The notes under the pieces: model-generated
What the model was told of the DNA's origin: nothing
Seen by the model: only the letters and a program-made list of their open reading frames with translations
The model's database searches: none
Made by a program: the position numbers and the translations under genes
Shown: positions 29,920 through 39,408 of the stretch, piece after piece
How the letters are laid out: each line of letters starts with the position of its first letter
How positions within the stretch are numbered: position 1 is the first letter of the stretch
NCBI GenBank assembly: GCA_001247695.2
Contig: LGRX02003589.1
Location: forward strand, 1-64,000
Length of the DNA: 64,000 nucleotides
Direction of reading: 5' to 3'
Origin: Cymbomonas tetramitiformis
Lineage: Eukaryota > Chlorophyta > Pyramimonadophyceae > Pyramimonadales > Pyramimonadaceae

Positions 29920-30210
29920 TTACCACAACAATTTGTCAGCAAAATAACTATTTGTCCCTTTTTTATTTCTGTATTTATTATGTCTCAATTTGTACAACTT
30001 CCTCCTTTGGTTCGCATACTTGATACCTTTTAACTTAATATAAGATGGATAATCCATCATACCGCACGAACCGACACTCGCTAATTTTCCATCAGTTTTC
30101 TTATCAAACACATCAATCTTCTTATCTTTATGTGTTGATATCTTGACATATACATTCAATTTGTTTGCTTTATCTTTAGTGTATTGAGATATTGAATACT
30201 TACAAGTCAT
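29920..30210 (-). CDS. Small conserved viral protein, 96 aa (paralogue 2)
   Basis: Tandem duplicate of 29307 with the same length and motifs (KIDVFDKKTDGKLASVGSCG, DYPSYIKLKG, RRKLYKLRHNK, FADKLLW). It is divergent from lipase 2 at 30238, only 27 bp away, so the two share a promoter region. Confidence 0.65.
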   Translation of the reverse strand: MTCKYSISQYTKDKANKLNVYVKISTHKDKKIDVFDKKTDGKLASVGSCGMMDYPSYIKLKGIKYANQRRKLYKLRHNKYRNKKGTNSYFADKLLW

Positions 30211-30237
30211 TTATATAGTCTATGTTATTATATTAGT

Positions 30238-31551
30238 ATGCAAGGGTCTTTGTGCTCACCATTGAATAATTTCTGCAACAATAAAGTGTTAAATTCATCG
30301 AACAAGATACTTAATTTTCAAAATAACAATAATGTTTATTCAGTTTCAGATTTGAATAAAAGGTATGAGTCAAATGAAAGTGAAAAGAAACGATATAGAG
30401 TTCAAATGAATAGCTTGTTCAAACAATTAGGTGACTTACAACCGTCACAAATTCAACAATCATTTTCCAATAGTCTTAGGGAAAAGGCTCTCCATGTTGG
30501 AATATCTTCTTATCTCGGTTCAAGAAATTATCAATCTGATTTGTTATTTCCGGGCGGTTATGAACATAACACCTATGTGACCGCTCAAAGACAATTGAAT
30601 AAAGATATTCTCAACAATCGATTCAATATCGACCCGGAGCTTTCAAATTATGACGCCGTAGTACTCAATAATGGAAATAATCAGATACATATTGCATATC
30701 ACGGTGCGTCGTCAAATCCATCCTACTTAAATGAAGATAAAGCGGACATATTTTCGGTAATCGAAGGAAAACATGAAACAAGAGATTCATTTCGTAGAGC
30801 CGAAAAAGTATATTTAGACACAATTAAAAAGTATCCGAATCATGATATTGAATTATTGGGAACAAGTCTTGGCGGTGCGAAATCTATCCATGTCGGTGAA
30901 AAATTCAATGTTAAATCGACGACGTTTAATCCTTTTCTATCACATATACATACTCCTAAAGTCAATGGAAATGCACCGCAAAATATTCATCGAGTTGTAA
31001 CTGATTGGGCCACTGCGGGAGCTTTGAAAATACCATCAAATTCAAATAGAAAGTTGTTTCATTACTTCGAAAACAAGAACCCTTATGATTTATTGAAAGC
31101 ACCGTATCAATATATCACTTCGCCGCATAATCTCAAACAATTCTTTCAAATGCCAAAGAATAACAAAGTTAATAAGGTAAATTTATTGAAATCTACATTC
31201 AATACTATAGGGACCGGACTCGATGTGTTGATGTTCGGAAATGCTTTGAATGACGCAAGAAATCTTTCATCAAAAAATGTTGCAAGTGATGAATTTAACA
31301 ATCGAATTTCAGAAGATTTAAATCCATTAGGAATGTTAGGAGTAAATTTCGATATCGACAAAAATTACTTGCATGACGACGCACCCTTAGAAGCAAGATT
31401 ATTGGCTGATTATATATCAAACAAAGGTCCTCAAAGAATGACATCATTTGATAGAAGTATAGATAAATCACAATCAAATAAGTATACATCCATCAATGAA
31501 AATATGATTAAAGATGAAAATAATAATCTTTTGGTAAATTATGGAACGTGA
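30238..31551 (+). CDS. Class-3-like lipase, family 2
   Basis: 437 aa, intact. IHIAYHGASSNPS corresponds to the oxyanion loop, LLGTSLGGAKS is the GxSxG elbow, VVTDWATAG offers an Asp and SPHNLKQFF a His, giving a plausible Ser-Asp-His triad. The C-terminal 130 residues follow with no family I know. It is very different from family 1 apart from these motifs, so each virus type carries its own enzyme. Likely membrane-active during entry. First gene of the intact type 2 block. Confidence 0.75.
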   Translation: MQGSLCSPLNNFCNNKVLNSSNKILNFQNNNNVYSVSDLNKRYESNESEKKRYRVQMNSLFKQLGDLQPSQIQQSFSNSLREKALHVGISSYLGSRNYQSDLLFPGGYEHNTYVTAQRQLNKDILNNRFNIDPELSNYDAVVLNNGNNQIHIAYHGASSNPSYLNEDKADIFSVIEGKHETRDSFRRAEKVYLDTIKKYPNHDIELLGTSLGGAKSIHVGEKFNVKSTTFNPFLSHIHTPKVNGNAPQNIHRVVTDWATAGALKIPSNSNRKLFHYFENKNPYDLLKAPYQYITSPHNLKQFFQMPKNNKVNKVNLLKSTFNTIGTGLDVLMFGNALNDARNLSSKNVASDEFNNRISEDLNPLGMLGVNFDIDKNYLHDDAPLEARLLADYISNKGPQRMTSFDRSIDKSQSNKYTSINENMIKDENNNLLVNYGT

Positions 31552-31774
31552 ACACTTAATCAAAAATGCTCAGATTTTGTACCCTGATTTATCCACATTT
31601 CATATTGAATTGATTGTTGATGATTATATCAAAAGACCAAAACTATATGACGATATGTATAATGGAAATATTGAATTACCTTTACCATTGAATAGAGATT
31701 CAAAGGAAGATATTGAAATGAATAAAAACTATATTGATATTATAAATAGAGATAGTCATGAGTGTAATATCTGA
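31541..31774 (+). CDS. Small conserved protein between lipase and penton, 77 aa
   Basis: Starts inside the last 11 bp of lipase 2 and ends 17 bp inside the penton gene. Core FHIELIVDDYIKRPKLYDDM, acidic tail. The same overlaps are seen in the inverted copy. Unknown function; the constant position suggests a virion-assembly partner. Confidence 0.65.
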   Translation: MEREHLIKNAQILYPDLSTFHIELIVDDYIKRPKLYDDMYNGNIELPLPLNRDSKEDIEMNKNYIDIINRDSHECNI

Positions 31775-32741
31775 ACGTACACTTTATTTATCAAGTGAAG
31801 ACCTTTCATCGTTTGGTGATTCCAGAATTATCAATATCAATATACCAACACAATTAACAAACTATAAAAATACAAACAAATTGAAAATAATTGTAAACAG
31901 TTTTTCGGCTGCAAAGACTTGGTATACCATTAATGAATATAATGGAATTTTCTATATTGCTAAAATAAATTCTGATGATTTGTATGAATGTAGAATACCT
32001 GATGGAAATTATACAGATTTAAATGATTTAAAATCGATTTTAGAAACAATTATCTTAGATGTTCTTGTCGCCAACTTTGGGTTTGCAAGGCCTGCTGATA
32101 GCGTTGATGTTACTTACAATGCAATTTCGGGACGTTTTACGATTACACTTAGCAAACCTGCTCCCGATATTAAATTTGTTGCATTTTCAATAACCGGTGA
32201 TTTTCAAGCAGTGCCAGGGAGTAATTTAGGTAATGCATTAAATAATATTTTTAATTCTCCCGGTAAATACAATGATGTAGACCAAGTCTTAGGCGGACAA
32301 ACAAATAAATCAGTTGCCGGTTTAGCAGATTTTTCACAGATTAAAGATTTGTTTGACATCGAAACCGTAAATGAAGTATTTATTTCCAAATTTCCCGGTA
32401 ATTTGCAAACAAATGACGCTATTTATCTCAGAATTTCATCGTTGCCAACAAACAATTTAGAAAGCACTAACCTTTCCAATAATTCAAAAGAGAATGTTAT
32501 TATTTCCGGTGATATTTTAGGGAAAATTTTGCTACCTTCAGATTTAACTAAACAATTTATTACTTATTTAGATTACGATGAAAATTTTGCAATAGACATT
32601 CAAGCATCACAATTTACATTTCTTCGTATCACACTTACGGACAAAAAAGCAAGATTACTTCCTACCGCCGTTTCCCAAAATGGAATTGAACAGTCCATAA
32701 ATTATGCATTATCTTTGAAATTAAAAGAATATGTGAATTAA
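31758..32741 (+). CDS. Penton-like capsid protein (type 2)
   Basis: 327 aa, intact, MSVISERTLYLSSEDLSS. The SFSAAKTWYTINEYNG and GNLQTNDAIYL blocks are shared with all copies. The adjacent downstream MCP supports a vertex (penton) role; beta-strand-rich throughout. Confidence 0.72.
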   Translation: MSVISERTLYLSSEDLSSFGDSRIININIPTQLTNYKNTNKLKIIVNSFSAAKTWYTINEYNGIFYIAKINSDDLYECRIPDGNYTDLNDLKSILETIILDVLVANFGFARPADSVDVTYNAISGRFTITLSKPAPDIKFVAFSITGDFQAVPGSNLGNALNNIFNSPGKYNDVDQVLGGQTNKSVAGLADFSQIKDLFDIETVNEVFISKFPGNLQTNDAIYLRISSLPTNNLESTNLSNNSKENVIISGDILGKILLPSDLTKQFITYLDYDENFAIDIQASQFTFLRITLTDKKARLLPTAVSQNGIEQSINYALSLKLKEYVN

Positions 32742-32768
32742 AATTATATTATATATATTATAGAAAAA

Positions 32769-34115
32769 ATGTCTTTACCGTATAGTCTTGCATTTGGACT
32801 TCAAAAACTAAGTGGATATAGTACTCAATATTTTCGTCTTGAAACGACAAACTTGACCGAAGTAAATCCTTACGGTGTTATAACTTTGAATCTTCCAGTT
32901 AATGTTTTGTGTAATCTGAAAAGTTTAAGTATGCATTGTAAAGGTCGTGCTAACAATCCTGCCATAGCTTGTACGGACGCCGCAACCCAACCTGATTTAG
33001 TTATCACAACTTTGCCAAATGGAATCGAAAAATTGATTTCTCGTGTAGAAATTTACAGCGGTGGAATAGCTATTTCGAGTGGCATGAGTCAATATTCAAC
33101 GGTATCAGCGGTTTTGGACAATCTTAAAACAACGTTGAATAAAGAAGTATCTTATCAAAGAGTTTTGAAAAATCAAGAAATAAATGTTAATACCGATAGT
33201 TATTATCAAGAAGAAAGACCATATATTTTGAATAATTTCCTACAATTTATAGGGGAATCTTCACCTGACTACCTGGATACTGCGTTACTTCCTAGTGTCC
33301 AAATAAGATTTTTTATGCATGGACCGGAGGTGTTGGGTGCATATCAAAAATCATTGGGGGCCGGTGTTGCATTTAACGGAACAGCGGCAGCAGAACTTGC
33401 TGCAAAAGCGACATGGAAATTGACTGATTTGCATTTTACAATTGAAACAATTACATTTTCAAATGGTGTTTACGATAGTGCTGTCGAAAGAAAACTAAAA
33501 GAAGATTCTTATATTGAGATGCCTTTCACTAATTATTTTACCTTTCAAGATACTCAAACGGAAATGACTAAATCGAATCGATTCTCTTTGTCGGCACAAT
33601 CTTTGGATATGTTATACGCTGTTCAAAGGCCTTCAAATTACAGTTCTGTTAATGAAGGTTTGCATAAAATTGATAATAAAATAGGTGCTACTTTCGTTCC
33701 AAGTTATTTTAGATTTTATTCCGGAGACATTCAATCTTGGCAATACAATGTCAACTCAATTTATTATCCTAATTATCGTGCCACCGCTCTCGATGCTTTT
33801 AACTTGGTCACTATTGGTAAAGCTGATAATTATTCTGACGATTCAGGTTGTAAAGTTAATTCTTTAGAAAATTGGTACAATTCTTATTGGACTGCTATGC
33901 TTCGATTAAATATGCCTATGCCAGGGATGGGACCCAGAAATTGTTCAGGAATTGATACGAGAGGTATGAATTCAAGTTTATTTCTTCAAACTCAAAAATC
34001 ATCGACCGCAGACCCACTTCAAACACCTTTGACGAATAACGAAACATTTATTATTGCACAATGTACAAGTATCATTCGTATTGGTATGGGAAGAATGATT
34101 GAAGTGGTTGTATAA
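32769..34115 (+). CDS. Major capsid protein (double jelly-roll type), type 2
   Basis: 448 aa, intact. Same N-terminus and length as 9015, with scattered substitutions, for example AAAELAAKATWKLT against AEEELAKSATWKLT. TDLHFTIETITFSNGVYDSAVERKLKED is a strongly conserved stretch also kept in type 1. Expected to form the pseudo-hexameric capsomers. Preceded by a TATATTATATATATTA stretch, the late-promoter type. Confidence 0.87.
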   Translation: MSLPYSLAFGLQKLSGYSTQYFRLETTNLTEVNPYGVITLNLPVNVLCNLKSLSMHCKGRANNPAIACTDAATQPDLVITTLPNGIEKLISRVEIYSGGIAISSGMSQYSTVSAVLDNLKTTLNKEVSYQRVLKNQEINVNTDSYYQEERPYILNNFLQFIGESSPDYLDTALLPSVQIRFFMHGPEVLGAYQKSLGAGVAFNGTAAAELAAKATWKLTDLHFTIETITFSNGVYDSAVERKLKEDSYIEMPFTNYFTFQDTQTEMTKSNRFSLSAQSLDMLYAVQRPSNYSSVNEGLHKIDNKIGATFVPSYFRFYSGDIQSWQYNVNSIYYPNYRATALDAFNLVTIGKADNYSDDSGCKVNSLENWYNSYWTAMLRLNMPMPGMGPRNCSGIDTRGMNSSLFLQTQKSSTADPLQTPLTNNETFIIAQCTSIIRIGMGRMIEVVV

Positions 34116-34145
34116 AAACTAATTTAATTGTAATTATATATAATT

Positions 34146-34463
34146 ATGGCTGAACAAGCGGGACAAATTTTTGCTTCAAACTTAGGAAATAAACCATTAG
34201 GAAAAGTCGATGTTAAATTACCAAATATGATGTTAACTTCAGGCTTTCGAAGTTCTTCGATGATGATTGTTCCATGTAAAACAATACAAGATTTGCGACC
34301 ACCGGCAAGAGTTTCTAATGTGGACCCTATGTCAGGTTTCAAATCGTATACATTAGGACACGGTAATAAAATTACAAAACAAAATGCTATGTTTTCATTT
34401 CCCAATATTCATCCATTAAACAATAAACTGGCACCTTTGGCTCCGACATTCTTTGTGAAATAA
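34146..34463 (+). CDS. Conserved minor virion protein, about 105 aa
   Basis: Identical to the 10392 product except for Asn in place of Asp in GNKITK. The immediate upstream bases are also identical to island A. Post-MCP position suggests a cement or minor capsid role. Confidence 0.65.
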   Translation: MAEQAGQIFASNLGNKPLGKVDVKLPNMMLTSGFRSSSMMIVPCKTIQDLRPPARVSNVDPMSGFKSYTLGHGNKITKQNAMFSFPNIHPLNNKLAPLAPTFFVK

Positions 34464-34476
34464 ATTTAAAAGTTGT

Positions 34477-34489
34477 ATTATAATATATA
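34477..34489 (+). promoter_or_regulatory. TATA-rich late-promoter-like motif
   Basis: TATTATAATATATA ends one base before or at the ATG at 34490. Confidence 0.55.
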
Positions 34490-34834
34490 ATGACTTCTTT
34501 TGGAAATGAGTTTGTATTAGACAAAAACATTAAGGTAAATAACGGTGTGTTTATTGGTGCTAAAGATAAAACAACAAGAACAACTTTTCAAATGATTGGA
34601 GCTGATATTATTATGAATATTGATGGTAGTCAAAGCGGTAACCCTGGTGTTACAAGTTTGAATATGGCTGCAAAAGAAAATAAAATGAAAGTTAGATTTG
34701 AAGGTTTGCCTATCGTAGACACAAATAACGTTCCTCCGATTGAAGAAATTACACAAGTAAATGGATTATATGTATTCAAAACGAATCCAACTGATAAATT
34801 TGGAACTGTATACATGAAACTTGCTCAACCGTAA
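34490..34834 (+). CDS. Small fibre-associated protein, 114 aa
   Basis: MTSFGNEFVLDKNIKVNNGV start, similar to 10736 but diverging after about residue 60. The S-F-G-N start is also found in the fibre genes. Confidence 0.6.
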   Translation: MTSFGNEFVLDKNIKVNNGVFIGAKDKTTRTTFQMIGADIIMNIDGSQSGNPGVTSLNMAAKENKMKVRFEGLPIVDTNNVPPIEEITQVNGLYVFKTNPTDKFGTVYMKLAQP

Positions 34835-34849
34835 ATTTAAAACTTGTGT

Positions 34850-34860
34850 TATGATATATA
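34850..34860 (+). promoter_or_regulatory. TATA-rich late-promoter-like motif
   Basis: TATGATATATA directly before the ATG at 34861. Confidence 0.5.
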
Positions 34861-36654
34861 ATGTCTTCATTTGGAAATAATGTAGTTGCAAGTACATTTA
34901 ATGGTAAACAAACTCCATCTACAAATGTTCCTGACCCTTTAACAATTAATCAAATAAATGTAAATCAAATAGGTGATAATTCAAACCCTTGTCAAACAAT
35001 TCATATGGCTTCAGATTTTTTATATCAAAATGATATTGATTTTATTGATAATTCTGATGTAAATAATCAAAGAGAATTCATGAAATTACAAACTGATGGT
35101 GATTTAAATTTGGTTAATAATATCAATTTTTATGATTTCATTTTGAACAATCCTGCAAGTAAATCAAAATTCTCTATAGGTTTGGATGAACTTGATAGTT
35201 CTTTTGAAATTAAATCTTTAGACCCTGTTCCTCAAACAAGATTGAAAATAGGAGACAACGGTATCAATGAATGGTCCTTTATGCAAACCACATTGAATGT
35301 AGAACCACTTGGAGCAGGTGTACTTTTAAATGATGGACCTCTAATTTTAAACACCGGTGATATTACTTTGAATTCTGGAAAATTTATTGGTGACGGTTCT
35401 TTGCTTCAAAACTTGCCTTCCGGGGCTAACCAAAATTTACAATCTGTTACCGACCAAGGAAGTACAACTACAACGAATGATATTTCTTTTACCGGAACTG
35501 GAAAATTTACGATAAATCAAGATGAAATTGATGGTGCTTTAATTAGGATTAGAGGCGGTACTCAAGATGCTAAAATTCGTATTGGCGAAACAACAAGTGA
35601 TGACGGATATATAAATGCACAACGTGCAATATTAATAGGCAGAAATGCTGGTTCATTCGGTTGTGGAATTGATGTTTTGGCTTTAGGTTCAGGTAGTGGA
35701 TATGACCAAGCTGGGAATTATTCGGTAAATTTAGGAGATGATTCCGGACAAAGTAACGCCGGTGTGGAATCTGTTTCTGTAGGAAGATTTGCAGGCGAAG
35801 TTTTTAGTGGTCTAAATTCAGTGTCATTAGGTTCATATGCTAATAAGAATACCGGAGGAACTTCGTCTGTCAACAATACTATTTGTATAAATGCAACCGG
35901 TGTTGAATTAAATTCTGTAAATCCAAGTTCATTTACGGTAAAACCTATAAGACCAAGTCCTGATGTGACATTAGAAAATTTACAATTGTATTATGATTCA
36001 GTTTCCGGTGAAATAAAATCTGGTGCAATAAATTCTGGAAGTATTGGTTCATTAAGTCAAGTTTTGGCTGTCGGTAATTCTGGAAATAACATTAATTTAA
36101 CCGGTGATTTGGATTGTAGTGCTATACGACTTGTAAGTAGCATAGACTGGGCATATACAACGCCAACATCATCATTGACGACCGTAGGAATTCCTTTGAC
36201 AGGTTTGACAAATGCATATACGGCAACATTACCCACAAGTCCGGTTCCTCATACAGGTGATGTATTTACTTTTAAAAATAATACCGGAGCTACAATAAAT
36301 GCTGGAGATATTGTTCAATTTTCTGATGATTTTTCAGATGTAAATGGTATAAAAATATATGCAGCTTCGGCAAGTCAATCTAATCAAAATTGTATGCCTA
36401 TTGGAGTTTGTGTTCAAAATGCAACAACCGGAAATTCTTGTTTCGTTTGTACAAAAGGTTTCACAACTTGCAAAGCTATTGATGGAAGTTATGTTAAAGG
36501 TCAAATGTTAGGTTGTGCTCCGGGAGGTTCAGTTAATGCTTCACAAATTACTACAAATAATGTTGGAATTATCGGTGTGTGTATGGAAAGTAAAGTTATA
36601 ACAACTCCGGGTTCAGGATTATTGGTTTGGATTAAACCTGATTTTAAATTGTGA
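34861..36654 (+). CDS. Fibre-like minor virion protein, 597 aa (type 2)
   Basis: The N-terminal 200 residues are conserved in all fibre copies (DPLTINQINVNQIGDNSN, SGKFIGDGSLLQN). The middle has spaced SVxxGxxAG units (for example SVSVGRFAGE), as in YadA-like or phage trimeric beta-roll fibres. The C-terminal domain (GDVFTFKNNTGATINAGDIV...GNSCFVCTKGFT) looks like a capped beta-domain rich in Cys. Probably a trimeric spike or decoration protein contacting the host. Parts are almost identical in DNA to the type 1 fibre at 50790. Confidence 0.7.
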   Translation: MSSFGNNVVASTFNGKQTPSTNVPDPLTINQINVNQIGDNSNPCQTIHMASDFLYQNDIDFIDNSDVNNQREFMKLQTDGDLNLVNNINFYDFILNNPASKSKFSIGLDELDSSFEIKSLDPVPQTRLKIGDNGINEWSFMQTTLNVEPLGAGVLLNDGPLILNTGDITLNSGKFIGDGSLLQNLPSGANQNLQSVTDQGSTTTTNDISFTGTGKFTINQDEIDGALIRIRGGTQDAKIRIGETTSDDGYINAQRAILIGRNAGSFGCGIDVLALGSGSGYDQAGNYSVNLGDDSGQSNAGVESVSVGRFAGEVFSGLNSVSLGSYANKNTGGTSSVNNTICINATGVELNSVNPSSFTVKPIRPSPDVTLENLQLYYDSVSGEIKSGAINSGSIGSLSQVLAVGNSGNNINLTGDLDCSAIRLVSSIDWAYTTPTSSLTTVGIPLTGLTNAYTATLPTSPVPHTGDVFTFKNNTGATINAGDIVQFSDDFSDVNGIKIYAASASQSNQNCMPIGVCVQNATTGNSCFVCTKGFTTCKAIDGSYVKGQMLGCAPGGSVNASQITTNNVGIIGVCMESKVITTPGSGLLVWIKPDFKL

Positions 36655-36658
36655 TTTA

Positions 36659-36681
36659 ATATATATATATATATATATCAG
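36659..36681 (+). promoter_or_regulatory. Extended TA-repeat promoter-like stretch
   Basis: A run of (AT) dinucleotides ends in CAG before the ATG at 36682. It may be a slipped version of the late motif. Confidence 0.45.
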
Positions 36682-37680
36682 ATGTCTTCTTTTGGAAATG
36701 ATATTGTTTGTAAAAATATACAATGTAATACGGTAAATGGAAATGCTCCAACTGGGGGGTCTACTAAGTGGACAAACCTACCCGGTGGTAATGATATAGA
36801 AAGGACAGTTGGTGACGTATACGTAAACAATCTATACGGCAGAGACGTTTTGAATACTTCAATTATAAACTTCCGATATTTGAAAAATGTTTTAAATAGT
36901 GGAACTGCACAAATTGAACTAAAGGATGGAACTGATAATAGTGTTATAATCGTTACAGGCAGTGAACTGCAAGTAAATACAACTTCCGGTTTGTTAGTAA
37001 ATGGAAATGCAAGAGTCAATGGAGAAATAAACAATACTACAAATAACAAAACTAACATTGATTTATTTGGAACAAAAGTATCAGGTAATTCATTTATTGG
37101 TTTGAATACCTCAGCCGTGGACATACAAAATGCTGACACTATATATTTTATAAATTTTCAAAAAAAACCTGATGGTAGTGCAACTCCATTTTTCAGAATT
37201 AATATGAAAGGTGACATAATAGGTTGCAATGATATTATGGATTGTAATGATATAGGTTGTAAAGATATAGAATGTAGTTCTGTTCAAATTGAAAACAAAA
37301 TAGATTATTCCAAATGTAAAAAAGGATTGATTCAAGTTGGTCAAGGAATAAGAATATTAAAATTTGATACATCGTTTATCAATTATTTCAATTTTACATT
37401 AAGTCCAACTGACCCTAATGTAAGTGATGATGATGCTGTTTTTACAAAATTCAAAGTTCAACACAGTGATGCAAATATTAATAATGTTATAGGTACCGAA
37501 TATATTGTAAGACTTTCAAGTTTCAATGTAACGGGAACTGATTTTAATATTTTCGCCACTGTTAATGTTCTTGCACCAAATAATTTAGAATTGTATATGA
37601 CGTCCGGGAATGGTAAAGTATTAACGAGTGGTTTACAATTGAGATTTTTAATGGAACTAATTCCTATTGATTTTTCTTGA
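36682..37680 (+). CDS. Second fibre-like protein, 332 aa
   Basis: MSSFGNDIVCKNIQCNTVNG opens like the 217-aa gene at 52623 (MAAFGKDLFCNNLQCTTING), followed by a glycine-rich hinge. A middle repeat-like stretch is Asp/Cys-rich (NDIMDCNDIGCKDIECSS), possibly a cross-linked stem. The C-terminal third is a beta-rich globular region. Probably a distal fibre or attachment protein. Confidence 0.6.
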   Translation: MSSFGNDIVCKNIQCNTVNGNAPTGGSTKWTNLPGGNDIERTVGDVYVNNLYGRDVLNTSIINFRYLKNVLNSGTAQIELKDGTDNSVIIVTGSELQVNTTSGLLVNGNARVNGEINNTTNNKTNIDLFGTKVSGNSFIGLNTSAVDIQNADTIYFINFQKKPDGSATPFFRINMKGDIIGCNDIMDCNDIGCKDIECSSVQIENKIDYSKCKKGLIQVGQGIRILKFDTSFINYFNFTLSPTDPNVSDDDAVFTKFKVQHSDANINNVIGTEYIVRLSSFNVTGTDFNIFATVNVLAPNNLELYMTSGNGKVLTSGLQLRFLMELIPIDFS

Positions 37681-37773
37681 TAAATTTCTTCGGTTTTTTT
37701 CAGGGGGACAAAAAACCTCAAAAAAATAAAAATCCACTTAAAGAGTGTAACTCAATAGTGTAAACAAAGCAAG

Positions 37774-38592
37774 ATGAATACTAATGATAACAAACATTGT
37801 TGTATTTGCCTTGAGTCTTTTGACAAGTATGATTTCATTTGCCAAAGTTGTAACGACGGAGTAATATGTGATGATTGTACTTATGAGTTGGGAGATGATA
37901 TTGAGGAAATTGAAAAGTGTCCTATTTGTAGGACATTAAACTATCGTCACCATTATAAATGTGTGATAAGCAATTTGCTTTACTCCCAAATATTGCCCGA
38001 TATTGGTTTGTGCTACTTGGAAGATGAAAATTCAAAAGCTTTGAGTGTGGCAAGAAGGAATGTCTTAGGTGAAGATAAATATGATTATCTAAAGGTTAAA
38101 ATTTATGCATGTGGTAGAATAGATATCCATAATATAGATTGTTCAATTAATATTGACACAAGATGTGAGGAAATGTATGAGGCATATAATCAATTGTTAA
38201 TCAAGGAATATGAAAACAAAAAAGAAATGTTCTTAAAACAACTTCCATTAAATCTTGAATCTTACAAAAACCAAGTTGAAGAAAAACTCAAAAATTTACC
38301 AAATTCAAAAGTATGTTATTGGGATGGGTATTACGAACAACATATGAGAGGTTATTTTGAAGAAATTGGATATAAGAGGGACTTGCATATGCAAGTGCAA
38401 TTACCACGAATTAAAGAAATACTACATTATTGTTGTTTTAAAGTTAGATTCCGTGATGATTCATTATTTGATATGATAGAAGAATGTGCACATTTTGGAG
38501 TTGTTGAAACAACTTTGATAAATGATATTCAATATGCTTTAGAATGTGCTTTATTGATTAGAAGAATAGAAGAAGATAGTGATGATGAATAA
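37774..38592 (+). CDS. RING-like zinc finger protein, 272 aa
   Basis: Residues 9-55 hold CCICLES, FICQSC, VICDDC and CPICR, eight cysteines in four CxxC pairs, a RING-like cross-brace. This suggests a ubiquitin ligase acting on host proteins. The rest is charged and helical, with an acidic C-terminus (EEDSDDE). The upstream DNA lacks the TATA late motif, so it may be expressed early. It follows the fibre genes in the type 2 block. Confidence 0.65.
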   Translation: MNTNDNKHCCICLESFDKYDFICQSCNDGVICDDCTYELGDDIEEIEKCPICRTLNYRHHYKCVISNLLYSQILPDIGLCYLEDENSKALSVARRNVLGEDKYDYLKVKIYACGRIDIHNIDCSINIDTRCEEMYEAYNQLLIKEYENKKEMFLKQLPLNLESYKNQVEEKLKNLPNSKVCYWDGYYEQHMRGYFEEIGYKRDLHMQVQLPRIKEILHYCCFKVRFRDDSLFDMIEECAHFGVVETTLINDIQYALECALLIRRIEEDSDDE

Positions 38593-38934
38593 ATGATTTA
38601 AGAACAATTAACATATAATTTATTGAAACATTAATTAATTTACTTTTTATTTACTTTCAATTTTATCTTTATCTTTTTATTGTAGATTTTCCAATTTATT
38701 TTTTATTGTAGATTTTTTATTTATTTTTTATCGTACTCACATTTAATCACGTAATTTATTCACTATTTATTACGTAATTATTTCTTGTATTTATTATTTA
38801 GTTATTTTGTTTATATAAATGGTACGCTATAGTCGGTACTATAGTAGTGAGGAAAATATTAGAACAAGAAGAAAATACTAATAATCTTTAAAAATTTTAA
38901 TTTCTTTTTATATCTATTATATTCTAATAAAACA
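38593..38934. other. Noncoding junction with shared 79-bp block and gene remnant
   Basis: Bases 38707-38785 equal 8144-8222. Then ACTATAGTAGT (38838-38848), close to the terminal AGTAGTAT type of end, and straight after it the last 12 codons of the 57-aa membrane protein gene (38853-38891). This reads as an element end joined to a truncated gene of another copy. Confidence 0.6.
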
Positions 38935-39390
38935 ATGGGTTATAAAAAAGGAGAAAAAATCACAGATGAAGCAACTTTAGAAAGACTACGGAATGCAAGA
39001 ATAAGAGCTTTAGAAGTGCGAAGGCAAAAATCTGAAGAAAAGAAAAATATCAAAATTGCAAAAGATCTTGAAAAACAAAAAGAAATATTGAATGCAAAAG
39101 AAGTTATAAAAAATCACCAAAAACCGGAAAAGGACGAAATTGAAATTCAACCGGAAGTAAAAAAAGAAGTTGTGAAAAATAAAAAAAGTACAAATAAAAA
39201 AGCAAAAGTTATTATTGAGGAAATACATGAAAGTTCTAGTGCTAGCGAAAGCGAACCGGAAGTTATAGTTAAAAAGAAAAGAATTTCCAAAAAAAGAAAT
39301 AATAAAGATATAGATAATAGCCCTCAATCACCTCAACAAACAAATACTCATTATGATAAAGCTTATAGAAGTTTATTTCCGGAGTTATAA
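38935..39390 (+). CDS. Disordered charged protein ahead of ATPase, 151 aa
   Basis: An N-terminal helix (GEKITDEATLERLRNARIRALEVRR), a Lys/Glu-rich coiled region, a Ser/Glu acidic patch flanked by basic runs, and a conserved C-terminus HYDKAYRSLFPEL. The same C-terminal motif ends the chimeric polymerase (FHKTFKSLFPEF). Position 18 bp before the packaging ATPase suggests a packaging or scaffold partner, by inference only. Confidence 0.6.
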   Translation: MGYKKGEKITDEATLERLRNARIRALEVRRQKSEEKKNIKIAKDLEKQKEILNAKEVIKNHQKPEKDEIEIQPEVKKEVVKNKKSTNKKAKVIIEEIHESSSASESEPEVIVKKKRISKKRNNKDIDNSPQSPQQTNTHYDKAYRSLFPEL

Positions 39391-39408
39391 TATTATTAGA
39401 AAACTTTA

